This document shows positions 1 through 9,400 of a stretch of 45,616 nt of DNA, piece after piece. Position 1 is the stretch's first letter. Each line of letters opens with the position of its first letter. The notes beneath the pieces are model-generated. The model worked only from the letters and a program-made list of their open reading frames with translations, ran no database searches and was not told the origin of the DNA. The stretch is taken from positions 1 to 45,616 of the forward strand of contig VFFS01000034.1 of NCBI GenBank assembly GCA_009392815.1. The letters are read 5' to 3'. Made by a program: the position numbers and the translations under genes. Source of the stretch: SAR202 cluster bacterium (lineage in GTDB: Bacteria; Chloroflexota; Dehalococcoidia; Lucifugimonadales; UBA826).

Positions 1-333
1 TACTAAGTGCGGAATTGATTTCCTCAGTGTTTTTCTTCCCAAAAAATTTCAGCACAAGTCATCTCCGCCCAATTATTTATATTTAGTTCAATGTCTAATG
101 TAGATCTGATTTAGAAATTAATGTCTTGGTGGTAATTATCAAAATATTAACAGTAAAAGTACCCTCTATTCAGCAAAGGGTGTTTTGTGTTCTGTAAAGA
201 TTTTAAATTAGTTTTCTATATTTGAACCGTTCTTGAAAAGACAAGTAAAAATCTGACTTGGTAGTATGTTGACGGAGAATACTGGCAGTTTTACAATATT
301 CCCATTTGAAATAATGAAAGGGTATTAATATTT
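1..333. other. AT-rich intergenic region before the LysR gene
   Basis: I see no supportable gene here. A weak hairpin (ACCCT at 161-165 pairing with AGGGT at 177-181, then a T-rich stretch) could be a terminator for something upstream of the window. The last ~100 bases should hold the LysR gene's promoter. A purine-rich AAAGGG lies about 11 bases before its ATG. Confidence 0.4.
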
Positions 334-1224
334 ATGGAACTTCGAGAGTTGAAGAGTTTTGTTACAGCTGCTAAGTTCAGGAGCATATCCAAGGCAGCAA
401 CTGATCTTGGTCTTGGTCAGCCTACGGTCACGACTCATATCAAGAAACTTGAAAAAGAGCTCAACATGGTTCTTTTTGACAGAGTAACAAGACCGATAAG
501 GTTGACTCTTTCAGGACAGACTATTTTTGATTTAAGTCAGCCATTACTTGATGGACTTGATTCTTTGGCAGTGCGAACATCCGAAGCTGAGGAGCGTGGG
601 CCAGTTACAGTTGCATCCACTCCAGACATAATTCCACATACTCTTTTGCGCGTGGTTAAGGTATTCAATAGCTTGTATCCCAATGTATACCTTCGAATAC
701 AGTCCGCTACACGTTCCGAGGTAATTGGTATGGTCAGGACGGGTGAAGTGGATGCCGGTGTTATACAGCATCCAGATAGAGGTGATGACCTTCATTTTGA
801 ACCTCTTTTTTTGTATGAGAGGGTGTTGATAGCTCCTAAAGGGCACGAACTATTATCCACACCTATGACCTCCTTGGACTCTATAGCGAAGTATCCATTG
901 CTATTAATGGCACGAGGTACCTACACCCGTCATATTTTGGAGCAACAGCTTCAAAAAAGAGGATTACAATACGAGGTCATAATGGAACTGGACAGTATGG
1001 ACATGATTAAGAAATTTGTTACGATCGGAATGGGAGTTTCTGTAGGTCCACGCTTGGCTATTGAAGAGGAAGATTTAGATCACTTGGGTATGGTTAGTCT
1101 TGCGAACTTTTTACCAGTTGATCAGGCAGGATTAATTACTTTACCTGGTAAAACCTTGTCCACACCCGCAGGTCAGTTTATTTCAGTTCTACGAGATACT
1201 TTTGCTGCTTCTGAACCAGCGTAG
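334..1224 (+). CDS. LysR-family transcriptional regulator
   Basis: This is a DNA-binding regulator of the LysR family and probably responds to a small metabolite. At 296 residues it has the usual family length. Residues 1-60 form the winged helix-turn-helix (MELRELKSFVTAAKFRSISK, then the recognition-helix region around QPTVTTHIKKLE). From about residue 90 to 290 lies the periplasmic-binding-protein-like effector domain, with the characteristic VASTPDIIPHTLL opening and a GMGVSVGPRLAIEE segment near residue 230. The gene converges on the sortase gene, with stops 15 bases apart, so it does not sit head-to-head with an obvious target. The upstream neighbour is outside the window. The overall look is CysB/CbbR-like, but the inducer and regulon cannot be told from sequence. 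Family assignment is secure; specific function is unknown. Confidence 0.93.
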   Translation: MELRELKSFVTAAKFRSISKAATDLGLGQPTVTTHIKKLEKELNMVLFDRVTRPIRLTLSGQTIFDLSQPLLDGLDSLAVRTSEAEERGPVTVASTPDIIPHTLLRVVKVFNSLYPNVYLRIQSATRSEVIGMVRTGEVDAGVIQHPDRGDDLHFEPLFLYERVLIAPKGHELLSTPMTSLDSIAKYPLLLMARGTYTRHILEQQLQKRGLQYEVIMELDSMDMIKKFVTIGMGVSVGPRLAIEEEDLDHLGMVSLANFLPVDQAGLITLPGKTLSTPAGQFISVLRDTFAASEPA

Positions 1225-1239
1225 ATATCTTCGAAGTTT

Positions 1240-2217
1240 TTAGCGTATGTCGATTAGCCTGGCTGTAACTACCAGTCTGTGGTCGTAATAAGGTCTATTA
1301 ACACAAGTTACAAGAACTATATGTTCCAATCCGGCATCATAAAGTTTGAGTTCTGATTCATGTACAACTACAGACTTATATGCTTTGTAAACATATTCCT
1401 TTTTCCCACTGGTTAAATGGACATGGACAGGATCGCCGTCAACCAAGTACCTTGGTATTTGTGGTAGTTTATGAAAAACGTTTCCTTCAGATCGAATGGG
1501 GCTTTCTAGGTGCCCGAAGTACCATCCACTTATGCTCTCAATCAAGTTCACATCGGTAGGAATGCGACCAACAACATTTTTTGGAGTTTCGTATTGTTTG
1601 ACGCCTTCAACGTCAATGATTTTCAACTGTTCAACGGGTGCGTCAACGTTGAGAGCGGGTATTTTCATTTTTGTGGCTAACCCACTTATGTCTGCAGCTG
1701 TTAACTGGTCGATTGTAATATCAGTTTGATGGCTATCATCTAAATTAATGTTTCTAAAATCGTCATATTTATGCCATCTTGATTTACCCCAATCCGCTGG
1801 ATGGAAATGCTTAGAAAAATTGTCTGATCCATACCCATCTAGAAGGTCATCGAAAGAACCGAGGTCTTGACTTACATTTTTAGGAATCGATGTGGTCTCA
1901 ATATAATTCACCGATTTTTGATCCGGATTGGGAGTTTTCTGAGATGGGAAACTGGGTAACATTTCTTCTGTATCATCTTTCGGCAGAGGAGTTTCAGATT
2001 CAATCATATATTTTGCTGGTTCAGGAGTGGGGACAGTCTGTGAAAGCCTATTTTGCACAATTATGGTGGGGGTAAGGTATTGATCCTTCAATTCAACACT
2101 CAACGTCTTCATTTTTTGCGCCGAGAATACTCCTGCCGTATATAAGGCAAAAGAAACCAACAAAAACAGGGCACCGGTTGCGACGGCGGATATCCCTATC
2201 CATTTTAAAGAGACCAT
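1240..2217 (-). CDS. Sortase-family protein with long extracellular linker
   Basis: This is a membrane-anchored cysteine transpeptidase-like protein of 325 residues. A single N-terminal membrane segment lies at about residues 8-30. A Pro/Ser/Asp-rich low-complexity stretch (about 45-180) follows, and then a C-terminal sortase domain starting near KMKIPALNVDAPVEQL. Catalytic candidates are His236 (in YFGHLESP), Cys305 (in VLVTC) and Arg314 (in DHRLVV), in the expected order and spacing. The linker is longer than in most class D/E sortases. No LPXTG-type substrate is encoded in the window, so it may process distant substrates or have another role. The ATG has no strong Shine-Dalgarno sequence. 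Sortase identity is convincing; class and substrate are unknown. Confidence 0.88.
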   Translation of the reverse strand: MVSLKWIGISAVATGALFLLVSFALYTAGVFSAQKMKTLSVELKDQYLTPTIIVQNRLSQTVPTPEPAKYMIESETPLPKDDTEEMLPSFPSQKTPNPDQKSVNYIETTSIPKNVSQDLGSFDDLLDGYGSDNFSKHFHPADWGKSRWHKYDDFRNINLDDSHQTDITIDQLTAADISGLATKMKIPALNVDAPVEQLKIIDVEGVKQYETPKNVVGRIPTDVNLIESISGWYFGHLESPIRSEGNVFHKLPQIPRYLVDGDPVHVHLTSGKKEYVYKAYKSVVVHESELKLYDAGLEHIVLVTCVNRPYYDHRLVVTARLIDIR

Positions 2218-2383
2218 GGTTTACCACTTGCCTAGGAAATGGCTATAACGCACAAATAAGCTACGTCAGTGCGGCTTTTGGGCCGATTATATCAGTCATT
2301 ACTCTAATTCCAGTTTATGACGGACACAACCCAACCCATGATTGTTTAAGTATCCTCGAGATGTTGGCTAATTAAGAAAAATG

Positions 2384-2403
2384 GAGGGCATGGGTATGCC
2401 CTC
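2384..2403 (-). terminator. Rho-independent terminator of the zinc-ribbon gene
   Basis: A perfect 8-bp stem (GAGGGCAT/ATGCCCTC) with a four-base loop is followed on the minus strand by a CATTTTTC tract. It sits 30 bases past the stop of the minus-strand gene at 2433-2645. The plus strand also has TTTT after the stem, so it could act both ways. Confidence 0.75.
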
Positions 2404-2432
2404 TTTTCCTGAAGAATACTGGTCTTAAAACG

Positions 2433-2645
2433 CTATCTTATGCGAGGTGAATGAGCTGCTCCACTGGCAATAGGCTCATTCAAATATACATCTCCATTAC
2501 GGATTTTTATGTTAAATCCGCAGCTTGGATTACTGCATACCCACGCTTTGTAGTGGATAGGCGCTCCTTGGCTTCCAAAATCTGATAGTGGTAGAAGGTC
2601 ACCGTCTGGGCATTCTTTGCAAGGTGGCCATACTTGGTCTGACAT
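2433..2645 (-). CDS. Small zinc-ribbon-like protein of unknown function
   Basis: This 70-residue soluble protein has two cysteine pairs: C-x2-C near residues 9-12 (PPCKECPDGDL) and C-x4-C near 37-42 (VCSNPSCGF). That is the spacing expected of a single zinc ribbon. The middle contains an aromatic-rich strand (HYKAWVC), and a short hydrophilic tail follows residue 60. The start is supported by AAGGAG eight bases before the ATG, and a strong terminator follows, so it is probably a monocistronic expressed gene. Nothing in the neighbourhood reveals a partner. I do not recognise a named family; nucleic-acid or protein binding is the usual role of such ribbons, but this is inference. Confidence 0.75.
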   Translation of the reverse strand: MSDQVWPPCKECPDGDLLPLSDFGSQGAPIHYKAWVCSNPSCGFNIKIRNGDVYLNEPIASGAAHSPRIR

Positions 2646-2822
2646 AAATTGTTCTCCTTAAATCACCATGATAGGCGATAGTCCAGTAATCAAATATATC
2701 AGGATTGTGACAAATTTAACAAGGTTATAAGGAGCAAATTTAGGGGGGTTTTATCTTTTATATGACTTTTTATTCGGAAATAGATAACTATAGATAATAA
2801 CTTATGATCTAAAATTTACATT

Positions 2823-3668
2823 TCACTTGATATTTATTTTGAATACCCTTGCTGCAACTTGGCCAAGCATTGATAATTTTTCTCCAGAACCAACATCGCT
2901 GTTATTTATCTGTTCAAAAATTGTTTTCTGCTTTAGTAAGGGATAATCTGAGCCGCTGAGTATTTTATTTGCCCCTACTATTTCTAATGCCACGTTGAAT
3001 ATTTTATAGTTATAGAGTAGTTGGGTTGCAGCGGTGTCATAGAATACGTTGACCATAAGCTCCTTCATCTCTTTCATCATTTCATAAAATAGAACCCCCC
3101 CTCCCCAGTGTGCCAAAACCATTTTGTTATTTGGGAAAAACTGGACGAGCTTTTCCAGTTCCTGTGGGTTGGTTTGCCCTTTCCCTTTATACAAGTGCCC
3201 AACGGGTTCCGAACTGTGCACTACTAGTGGGAATTCTTCAGTTAACAACATACTCATGTAGGGCTTCAGAAAATCAAAGGGTTTTCCTGCCATCCTTTGT
3301 TCTGAAAGATGAACCTCTCCAAACCCATGACTGCCAGAAGCAATACACCGTTCTGCTTCGTAAATACCTGTATCTCCATGTTGTGGCGTGATACCTGTGA
3401 TGGCAACGAGTCTTCCACCTGATTTAATTTGAGATTCAATTAGATACTCGTTCACGTATTGATTGAATGAATAATCAGACCATCCCATTCCCATCACTAT
3501 AGAGTAATCGATCTTATTTTGATTCATTGAATTCAATAAAGTTTCGGCGGTGCTTACCCTACTACCGTTACGGAACAAGTTACATAAGGTTTTATCTCTA
3601 GACATGAATTTAGGCATGTCTGAAACTACATCTGGGGGAAGTATGTGGGTGTGGCTATCAACGATCAA
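2823..3668 (-). CDS. Amidohydrolase-family metal-dependent hydrolase
   Basis: This is a TIM-barrel hydrolase of the amidohydrolase-2 (ACMSD-like) family, 281 residues. The N-terminal MIVDSHTHILPP carries the HxH metal ligands at residues 6 and 8. Further candidate ligands are the histidine in PLVVHSS (mid-protein), the histidine in VLAHWGGG, and the C-terminal aspartate in GSDYPLL. This order matches the family pattern HxH...H...H...D. Translation appears to start at TTG, preceded by GGGAA at a reasonable distance; there is no better ATG before the HxH motif. Members act as hydrolases or decarboxylases on small cyclic or carboxylated substrates, and the actual substrate cannot be read here. 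The D-2-hydroxyacid dehydrogenase upstream on the same strand is separated by about 200 bases, so a shared pathway is possible but not shown. Confidence 0.88.
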   Translation of the reverse strand: MIVDSHTHILPPDVVSDMPKFMSRDKTLCNLFRNGSRVSTAETLLNSMNQNKIDYSIVMGMGWSDYSFNQYVNEYLIESQIKSGGRLVAITGITPQHGDTGIYEAERCIASGSHGFGEVHLSEQRMAGKPFDFLKPYMSMLLTEEFPLVVHSSEPVGHLYKGKGQTNPQELEKLVQFFPNNKMVLAHWGGGVLFYEMMKEMKELMVNVFYDTAATQLLYNYKIFNVALEIVGANKILSGSDYPLLKQKTIFEQINNSDVGSGEKLSMLGQVAARVFKINIK

Positions 3669-3823
3669 ATAGACTTTTCCCTAATTGAATATGTTGAATC
3701 TGAACTTAAGTCTGAGGCAAGTTTTAATTATCAAATCCCAGTGAACCAGAAATCATTCAATTCGGGTAGCGGAGGAGTGAATGTGGTTTTGAAACTAGTT
3801 TACTTTTAATGAATTACTGGGAT

Positions 3824-3853
3824 GTGTTGGCCAGTTCATCACCAGCCAACACA
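3824..3853 (-). terminator. Hairpin after the dehydrogenase gene
   Basis: A 9-bp stem (TGTGTTGGC/GCCAACACA) encloses a 13-base loop just past the stop of the minus-strand dehydrogenase gene. There is no U-run after it on the minus strand, so termination may be weak or Rho-assisted. The rest of 3669-3863 shows no gene. Confidence 0.45.
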
Positions 3854-3863
3854 TTTTTGAAGA

Positions 3864-4880
3864 TTAATCCCTTGTAGCTGGGGTCCTCATGTCGATTTTA
3901 GCCCTTACTTCAGGATTTACCAAAGACATGGGCCATGTTCCGCTTAATAGTCGTGCTGCTTCTTGACCCACTTGTACCTGGGAAGCCACTCTGGATCTAC
4001 TTGAGCTTCCTGCCGAATGGGGAGTAACCATCACGTTTTCCATCTTAAACAATGGGTTATCTGGTGATGTAGGTTCGACCTCGAAAACGTCCAGTCCTGC
4101 TCCAGCTATTTCTCCATTTTGCAGTGCTGCAATGAGAGCTTCCTCATCTACGGTTCCTCCCCTACAGGTGTTGACGAAGTATGCCGATGTTTTCATGGCT
4201 TTAAAGAAGTCAGCGCCTACAAGCTTGGTTGTTTGATTGCTCAAAGGTGTGTGCATTGAGACAAAGTCAGAATTCTGGGCCACGTCAGTAAGACTTGGCC
4301 TCAATTCAACTCTGTACTCTCTAGCTATCCAAGGTTGAACGTAGGGATCATAGGCGATCACGGTCATTCCCAGCGCTTGCGCTTTTCGTGCCACCGCTCT
4401 GCCTATATTTCCAAGTGATACAAGTCCAAGGACCTGGTCTGTGATTTGTGCCATTGGCATCAGTGCAGCTCTAGTATCCGGGCCCCACTTACCAGATTTA
4501 GTAAGGTCATTTAGTATGGTCAATTTTTTTGCACATGCTAGGAGTAGCATTATGGCATGATTGGAAACTTCTTCAGTGCAGAAACCCGCTGTGTTAACAA
4601 CCATTAGCGATTGATCTGTCGCGGCCTCATGGTCGATATGATTAAACCCGTGGCCAAAGCTGACTACAGCCTGTGCATTGTCTATTTCTTCAATAACGCT
4701 GCGGGGCATTGCTACCCCTTGGTTGATTATGACGTCTGCCCCTTTTACAGCCTCTATGGTTTCACCATCACTCTTACAAACATAGGCATCAAAATCGTGG
4801 TCTACACCCTCAAGCTGTTGCTTGACGAAGTCATTATCAGCTTCCCCTCCAGATATATATGCTACTCGCAGTTTACTCAT
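3864..4880 (-). CDS. D-2-hydroxyacid dehydrogenase (CtBP/SerA-like)
   Basis: This NAD-dependent dehydrogenase is predicted to interconvert D-2-hydroxy acids and 2-oxo acids in the cytosol; it is 338 residues long. The start is set at the ATG of MSKLRVAYISGG because AAGGAGG precedes it at ideal spacing; an upstream in-frame start at 4913 lacks such a site. The Rossmann core is VSLGNIG at residues 154-160, where the first glycine of GxGxxG is Ser155. Asp178 at the end of the second strand favours NAD. The catalytic triad is in place: Arg240 (NTCRGG), Glu269 (DVFEVEP) and His288 (TPHSAG). There is no C-terminal ACT domain, so it is not a full-length regulated SerA. The substrate is unknown. Confidence 0.9.
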   Translation of the reverse strand: MSKLRVAYISGGEADNDFVKQQLEGVDHDFDAYVCKSDGETIEAVKGADVIINQGVAMPRSVIEEIDNAQAVVSFGHGFNHIDHEAATDQSLMVVNTAGFCTEEVSNHAIMLLLACAKKLTILNDLTKSGKWGPDTRAALMPMAQITDQVLGLVSLGNIGRAVARKAQALGMTVIAYDPYVQPWIAREYRVELRPSLTDVAQNSDFVSMHTPLSNQTTKLVGADFFKAMKTSAYFVNTCRGGTVDEEALIAALQNGEIAGAGLDVFEVEPTSPDNPLFKMENVMVTPHSAGSSSRSRVASQVQVGQEAARLLSGTWPMSLVNPEVRAKIDMRTPATRD

Positions 4881-4999
4881 GTTAATGTCCTCCTTTTTGA
4901 ACAATATGGACAACTCTATAGCTCTTGACTCTATAAAATTTTAGGTTTCACACATCGTATACATTTCGGTTTAATTTTCTCCATGTATGCGTTGATCAT

Positions 5000-6457
5000 T
5001 TAGTAGGTGCTTGAAGATCTGGGCAAACTGGACACTCCCATCAAATATTTGTCTACCCCGCGGGCTGCTTCTCGACCCTCCGCAAGAGCCCATACAACGA
5101 GTGATTGGCCTCTCGACATATCTCCAGCTGCGAACACTCCGTCAACACTCGTCATTTTATCTGTGTTGGTTTTAACGTTGCCCCGAGCATCTAACTCGAC
5201 CTTGAGAGTCGCTATCATACCTTCATGTTCAGGATGAACAAAACCCATAGCTAAGAGAACCAGATCAGTTTCCAATTCGAATTCACTATCTTCCTGTTCA
5301 ATCATCACAGGTCTTCCTGATTCGTCAGGGTCACCCCATTCAAGTCTCACCCCGTGTAATACTTCCACTTTTCCGTCTTCTCCTGAGAATTTCTTGGTGA
5401 GAATGTTGTAATCCCTGCTACCGCCTTCTTCGTGGGAAGAAGATGTTCTAAGAGTCATAGGCCAATTAGGCCACATATCATTTTCAGATCTTTTCTTAGG
5501 TGGTTGAGGTAGTAGTTCTAGTTGATAGACTATTTCGGCCCCTTGTCGGTGGGCAGTTCCCAGACAGTCGGATCCAGTATCGCCTCCTCCCAGTATAACT
5601 ACACGTTTTCCTTCTGCTGAAATTCGCTCTGAGGGATCTATTTGATCTCCCCTGTTTATCCTGTTTTGTTGAGTTAAATAATCCATCGCGAAATGTACAC
5701 CTTGCAAGTCTCTACCCTCAACTGGTAGATCTCTTGGTATTGTCGAACCACCGGTTAATAGGACGGCGTCATTCTTTTCTCTTAGATCTTCAATATTTAC
5801 ATTTCTGCCAACGTAAGCGTTTGTGACGAACGTGATTCCCTCTTGCTCCATCTGGTCTACCCGTCTCTGGACTACCATTTTCTCTAATTTGAAATCGGGT
5901 ATTCCTAAACGCAGTAATCCGCCAATTGTGTCAGACTTTTCGTATACAGTAACGTGATGCCCCGCCCTATTAAGCTGTTGCGCTGATGCCAAGCCAGCTG
6001 GTCCTGATCCAACAACAGCTATGTTTTTCCCGGTTCTTGACACAGGTGGAAGTGGTTCTATCCAGCCATTTCTCCAACCTTCTTCAGATATGGCTTTTTC
6101 AATATATTCAATGGTTACGGGGTCCTCATTTATATTAAGAACGCAAGACTGTTCACATGGAGCAGGACATATCCTTCCCGTAAATTCCGGGAAATTATTT
6201 GTGGAATGAAGTTCCGCGAGGGCCTCTTCCCACATGTTTTTATATACGAGGTCATTGAAATCAGGAATGATGTTTCCCAATGGGCATCCACTCATGCAGA
6301 AAGGCACTGCACAATTCATGCATCTACTTCCCTGCTTGCCAGCCTTTTCAGTACTCCATTCCTCATAGAATTCACTATAGTTTCCTATGCGAACGGTTAC
6401 TGGAAGAGTCTCAGGAGTTTCACGCTGGAATTCTTTGAACCCTGTCGGTTTACCCAT
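5000..6457 (-). CDS. gltD: Glutamate synthase (NADPH) small subunit
   Basis: This FAD-containing beta subunit of glutamate synthase passes electrons from NAD(P)H to the large subunit. It has 485 residues, normal for the family. N-terminal cysteines coordinate [4Fe-4S] clusters ([17 protein letters not shown] near 47-63, and [11 protein letters not shown] near 105-115). The FAD Rossmann fold follows ([12 protein letters not shown] near 148) and then the pyridine-nucleotide fold ([13 protein letters not shown] near 288). The C-terminal [18 protein letters not shown] is the flavin-closing motif. Its start overlaps the gltB stop by 8 bases, so translation is probably coupled. It is last in the glnA-glnA-gltB-gltD operon. 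Confidence 0.97.
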   Translation of the reverse strand: MGKPTGFKEFQRETPETLPVTVRIGNYSEFYEEWSTEKAGKQGSRCMNCAVPFCMSGCPLGNIIPDFNDLVYKNMWEEALAELHSTNNFPEFTGRICPAPCEQSCVLNINEDPVTIEYIEKAISEEGWRNGWIEPLPPVSRTGKNIAVVGSGPAGLASAQQLNRAGHHVTVYEKSDTIGGLLRLGIPDFKLEKMVVQRRVDQMEQEGITFVTNAYVGRNVNIEDLREKNDAVLLTGGSTIPRDLPVEGRDLQGVHFAMDYLTQQNRINRGDQIDPSERISAEGKRVVILGGGDTGSDCLGTAHRQGAEIVYQLELLPQPPKKRSENDMWPNWPMTLRTSSSHEEGGSRDYNILTKKFSGEDGKVEVLHGVRLEWGDPDESGRPVMIEQEDSEFELETDLVLLAMGFVHPEHEGMIATLKVELDARGNVKTNTDKMTSVDGVFAAGDMSRGQSLVVWALAEGREAARGVDKYLMGVSSLPRSSSTY

Positions 6458-9400
6458 CTTTTGAGACCGTCACTTTATCTTCTGAGATTTTCATTTCTTC
6501 TAGTACTCGTTTGTAGTCGTTTGGCATTACTTTAATAAAATTTAGAAGTGTCTCATCCCAATTTTTCAAGATTCGTGTGGCATTTGAACTGCCAGTTAGA
6601 CTAGCATGAGTTTTGATTAGCCTGTGTAGATCCTTGATGTCAGATGGAGCAGTTACGGGTTCAAGGCTAACGAGCCCTTTGTTACAGAGGGATTCAAATT
6701 TGCCAGATTCATCAAGTACATATGCTTCACCTCCACTCATTCCCGCGGCAAAATTTCTGCCAGTGGAACCTAGAATTACTACTTTTCCGCGTGTCATGTA
6801 TTCGCAACCATGATCTCCCACCCCTTCTACTACCGCCTCAGCACCACTATTACGGACAGCAAAACGTTCCCCTGCTATTCCTCTAATGAAGACCTGTCCA
6901 GAGGTAGCACCGTATAACGCAACGTTTCCGATGATGATATTTTCCTCAGGAATGAATGTTGAACTCGTTGGAGGCTTTATTACTACTTTACCGCCGGATA
7001 AGCCTTTACAAAAATAATCGTTGGCGTCCCCATTCAAGTCGACGCTGATACCTTTAGATAAGAAAGCTCCAAAACTTTGACCTCCGGAGCCTTCGAACTG
7101 AAGCTGAATCGTCCCTTCTGGTAATCCATCCTCACCATAGGTCTTAGCAACTTGATGACTCAGGATGGTGCCAACTGTTCTATTTGAGTTATCTATAGTT
7201 TTTTTGATTATTACCTGCTGGCCGTGCTCCAGTGCAGGCTTGGATTCATTGACCAATTCTTGATCGAGGGCTTTTTCAAGTCCATGGTCTTGGTTAGTAA
7301 CGCAATGCCTTTCGACGCCTTCCGGAACCACAGGATTGTGCAGTAGATTAGTGAAATCTATGCCTTTAGCTTTCCAGTGATCGATGGCTTTGGACCCATC
7401 TAATAAATCCACTCTACCTACCATTTCAGATATGCTCTTAATTCCAAGCTGTGCCATGATCTGTCTGAGGTGTTCAGCTATGAAAAAGAAATAGTTAATT
7501 ACATGTTCAGGTTCCCCGGCAAACTTTTTCCTCAGGTCTGGGTCCTGTGTGGCTATACCAACAGAGCATGTATTCAAGTGACATTTACGTAGCATTATGC
7601 ATCCCATTGAAATCAGAGGACCAGTAGCCAATCCAAATTCTTCAGCCCCTAGAAGACATGCAATAGCTACGTCTCTACCTGTCTTAATTTGGCCATCAGT
7701 TTGGACCACGATTCGTCCTCTCAAATCATTCATCACGAGAACTTGCTGCGTTTCTGCTACTCCAAGTTCCCATGGGAGGCCGGCATGTTTTATTGAGGAT
7801 TCGGGCGAAGCTCCTGTTCCTCCGCTATGCCCGCTTATCAAAACCACATCCCCATGACCTTTTGAAACCCCTGCAGCGATTGTTCCTACTCCTGATTCTG
7901 CGACTAATTTGACATGTACACGGGCGTCCGGATTTGAATTTTTAAGGTCGTGGATAAGTTGGGCCAGGTCCTCAATCGAATATATGTCGTGATGTGGTGG
8001 TGGAGATATTAATTCAACTCCAGGTGTGGAGTTTCTAACTTTTCCTATATATTCATCTACCTTGTGCCCTGGTAGTTGACCACCTTCACCAGGTTTGGCC
8101 CCTTGAGCCATTTTAATCTGTAGGTCCTTTGCACTACTGAGGTAGTTTATTGATACTCCGAATCTACCAGAGGCCACTTGCTTGACGGCACTATTTCTTG
8201 AGTCACCATTTTGGTCTGGAATGTAGCGGGCTGAGTCCTCTCCTCCTTCTCCCGTATTACTTCTTGCTCCAATGCGATTCATGGCCACAGCCATGGTTTC
8301 ATGTGCCTCTCGGCTTATTGAACCTAATGATATGGCTCCTGTCGCAAATCTTTTGACTATTTCTGAAGCGGGTTCTACTTCGTCGATATGAATTGAGTTT
8401 TTTACTTCTTTAAACTCTAGAAGCCCTCTTATAGTGCTGAGCCTTTTACTTTCATTATCGACGTGATCGGCAAATTGTTGGTAACTATCCCACTGGTTGT
8501 TCTTTACCGCATGTTGCAAGGAGGCTATCGTTTTCGGGTTCCACATGTGAAATTCGCCGTCACGTCGCCACTGGTATTGCCCTCCGGGGTTGATTTGTAA
8601 ATTTCCGTATGGCCTTGTCGTACCATAAGCAGTGCTATGGCGATCAATGACTTCTTTTTGTATCTCGTCAAGACCTATACCCCCAATGCGAGATGGAGTA
8701 GAAGTGAAGTATTCGTCTATTAATTCTTTGTTTAATCCTATAGCTTCAAATATCTGCGCTCCACGATAACTCTGAATGGTAGATATTCCCATTTTCGACA
8801 TGGTTTTCAATATACCCTTGTGGCAAGCCTCCAAATAGTTTAATTCTGCTTGGGGGAAGGAAATATTTTCAGAAAATTCCCCAGCCTCTATCTGGGTTTT
8901 CAATGTTTCGAAGGCGAGATATGGATTTATAGCACCGGCTCCAAATCCTATTAACAGTGAAAAATGGGCTACTTCGCGTGCCTCGCCAGTTTCTATAACC
9001 AGACCAACTTTCGTTCGGGTTCCCTCTTTTATGAGATGGTGATGGACACCGGCGGTGGCTAACAGACTCGGTATAGGTGCATTTTCCTCATCCACCCCTT
9101 GGTCGGAGAGGACCAAAATAGAGGCCCCTTCCTTAATTGCTAATGAGGCCTCTCTCCTGATTCGATCCATTCCATTTTTAAGCCCTGACTTTCTATTTGG
9201 ATTGAATAGGATTGATATAGTTTTTGTCTTGAGACCTTCAAGGTTGCATTCTTTTATTCTTATCAGCTCGCCATTAGTAATCACTGGTTTCCGAATGGTA
9301 ATTTGCCGGCAGTGTTCAGGCGTTTCCTTAAAAATATTCCGCTCTTCACCTATTGTTGCCATAAGGGAAGTTACAAGTTCCTCTCTAATGGCGTCCAATG

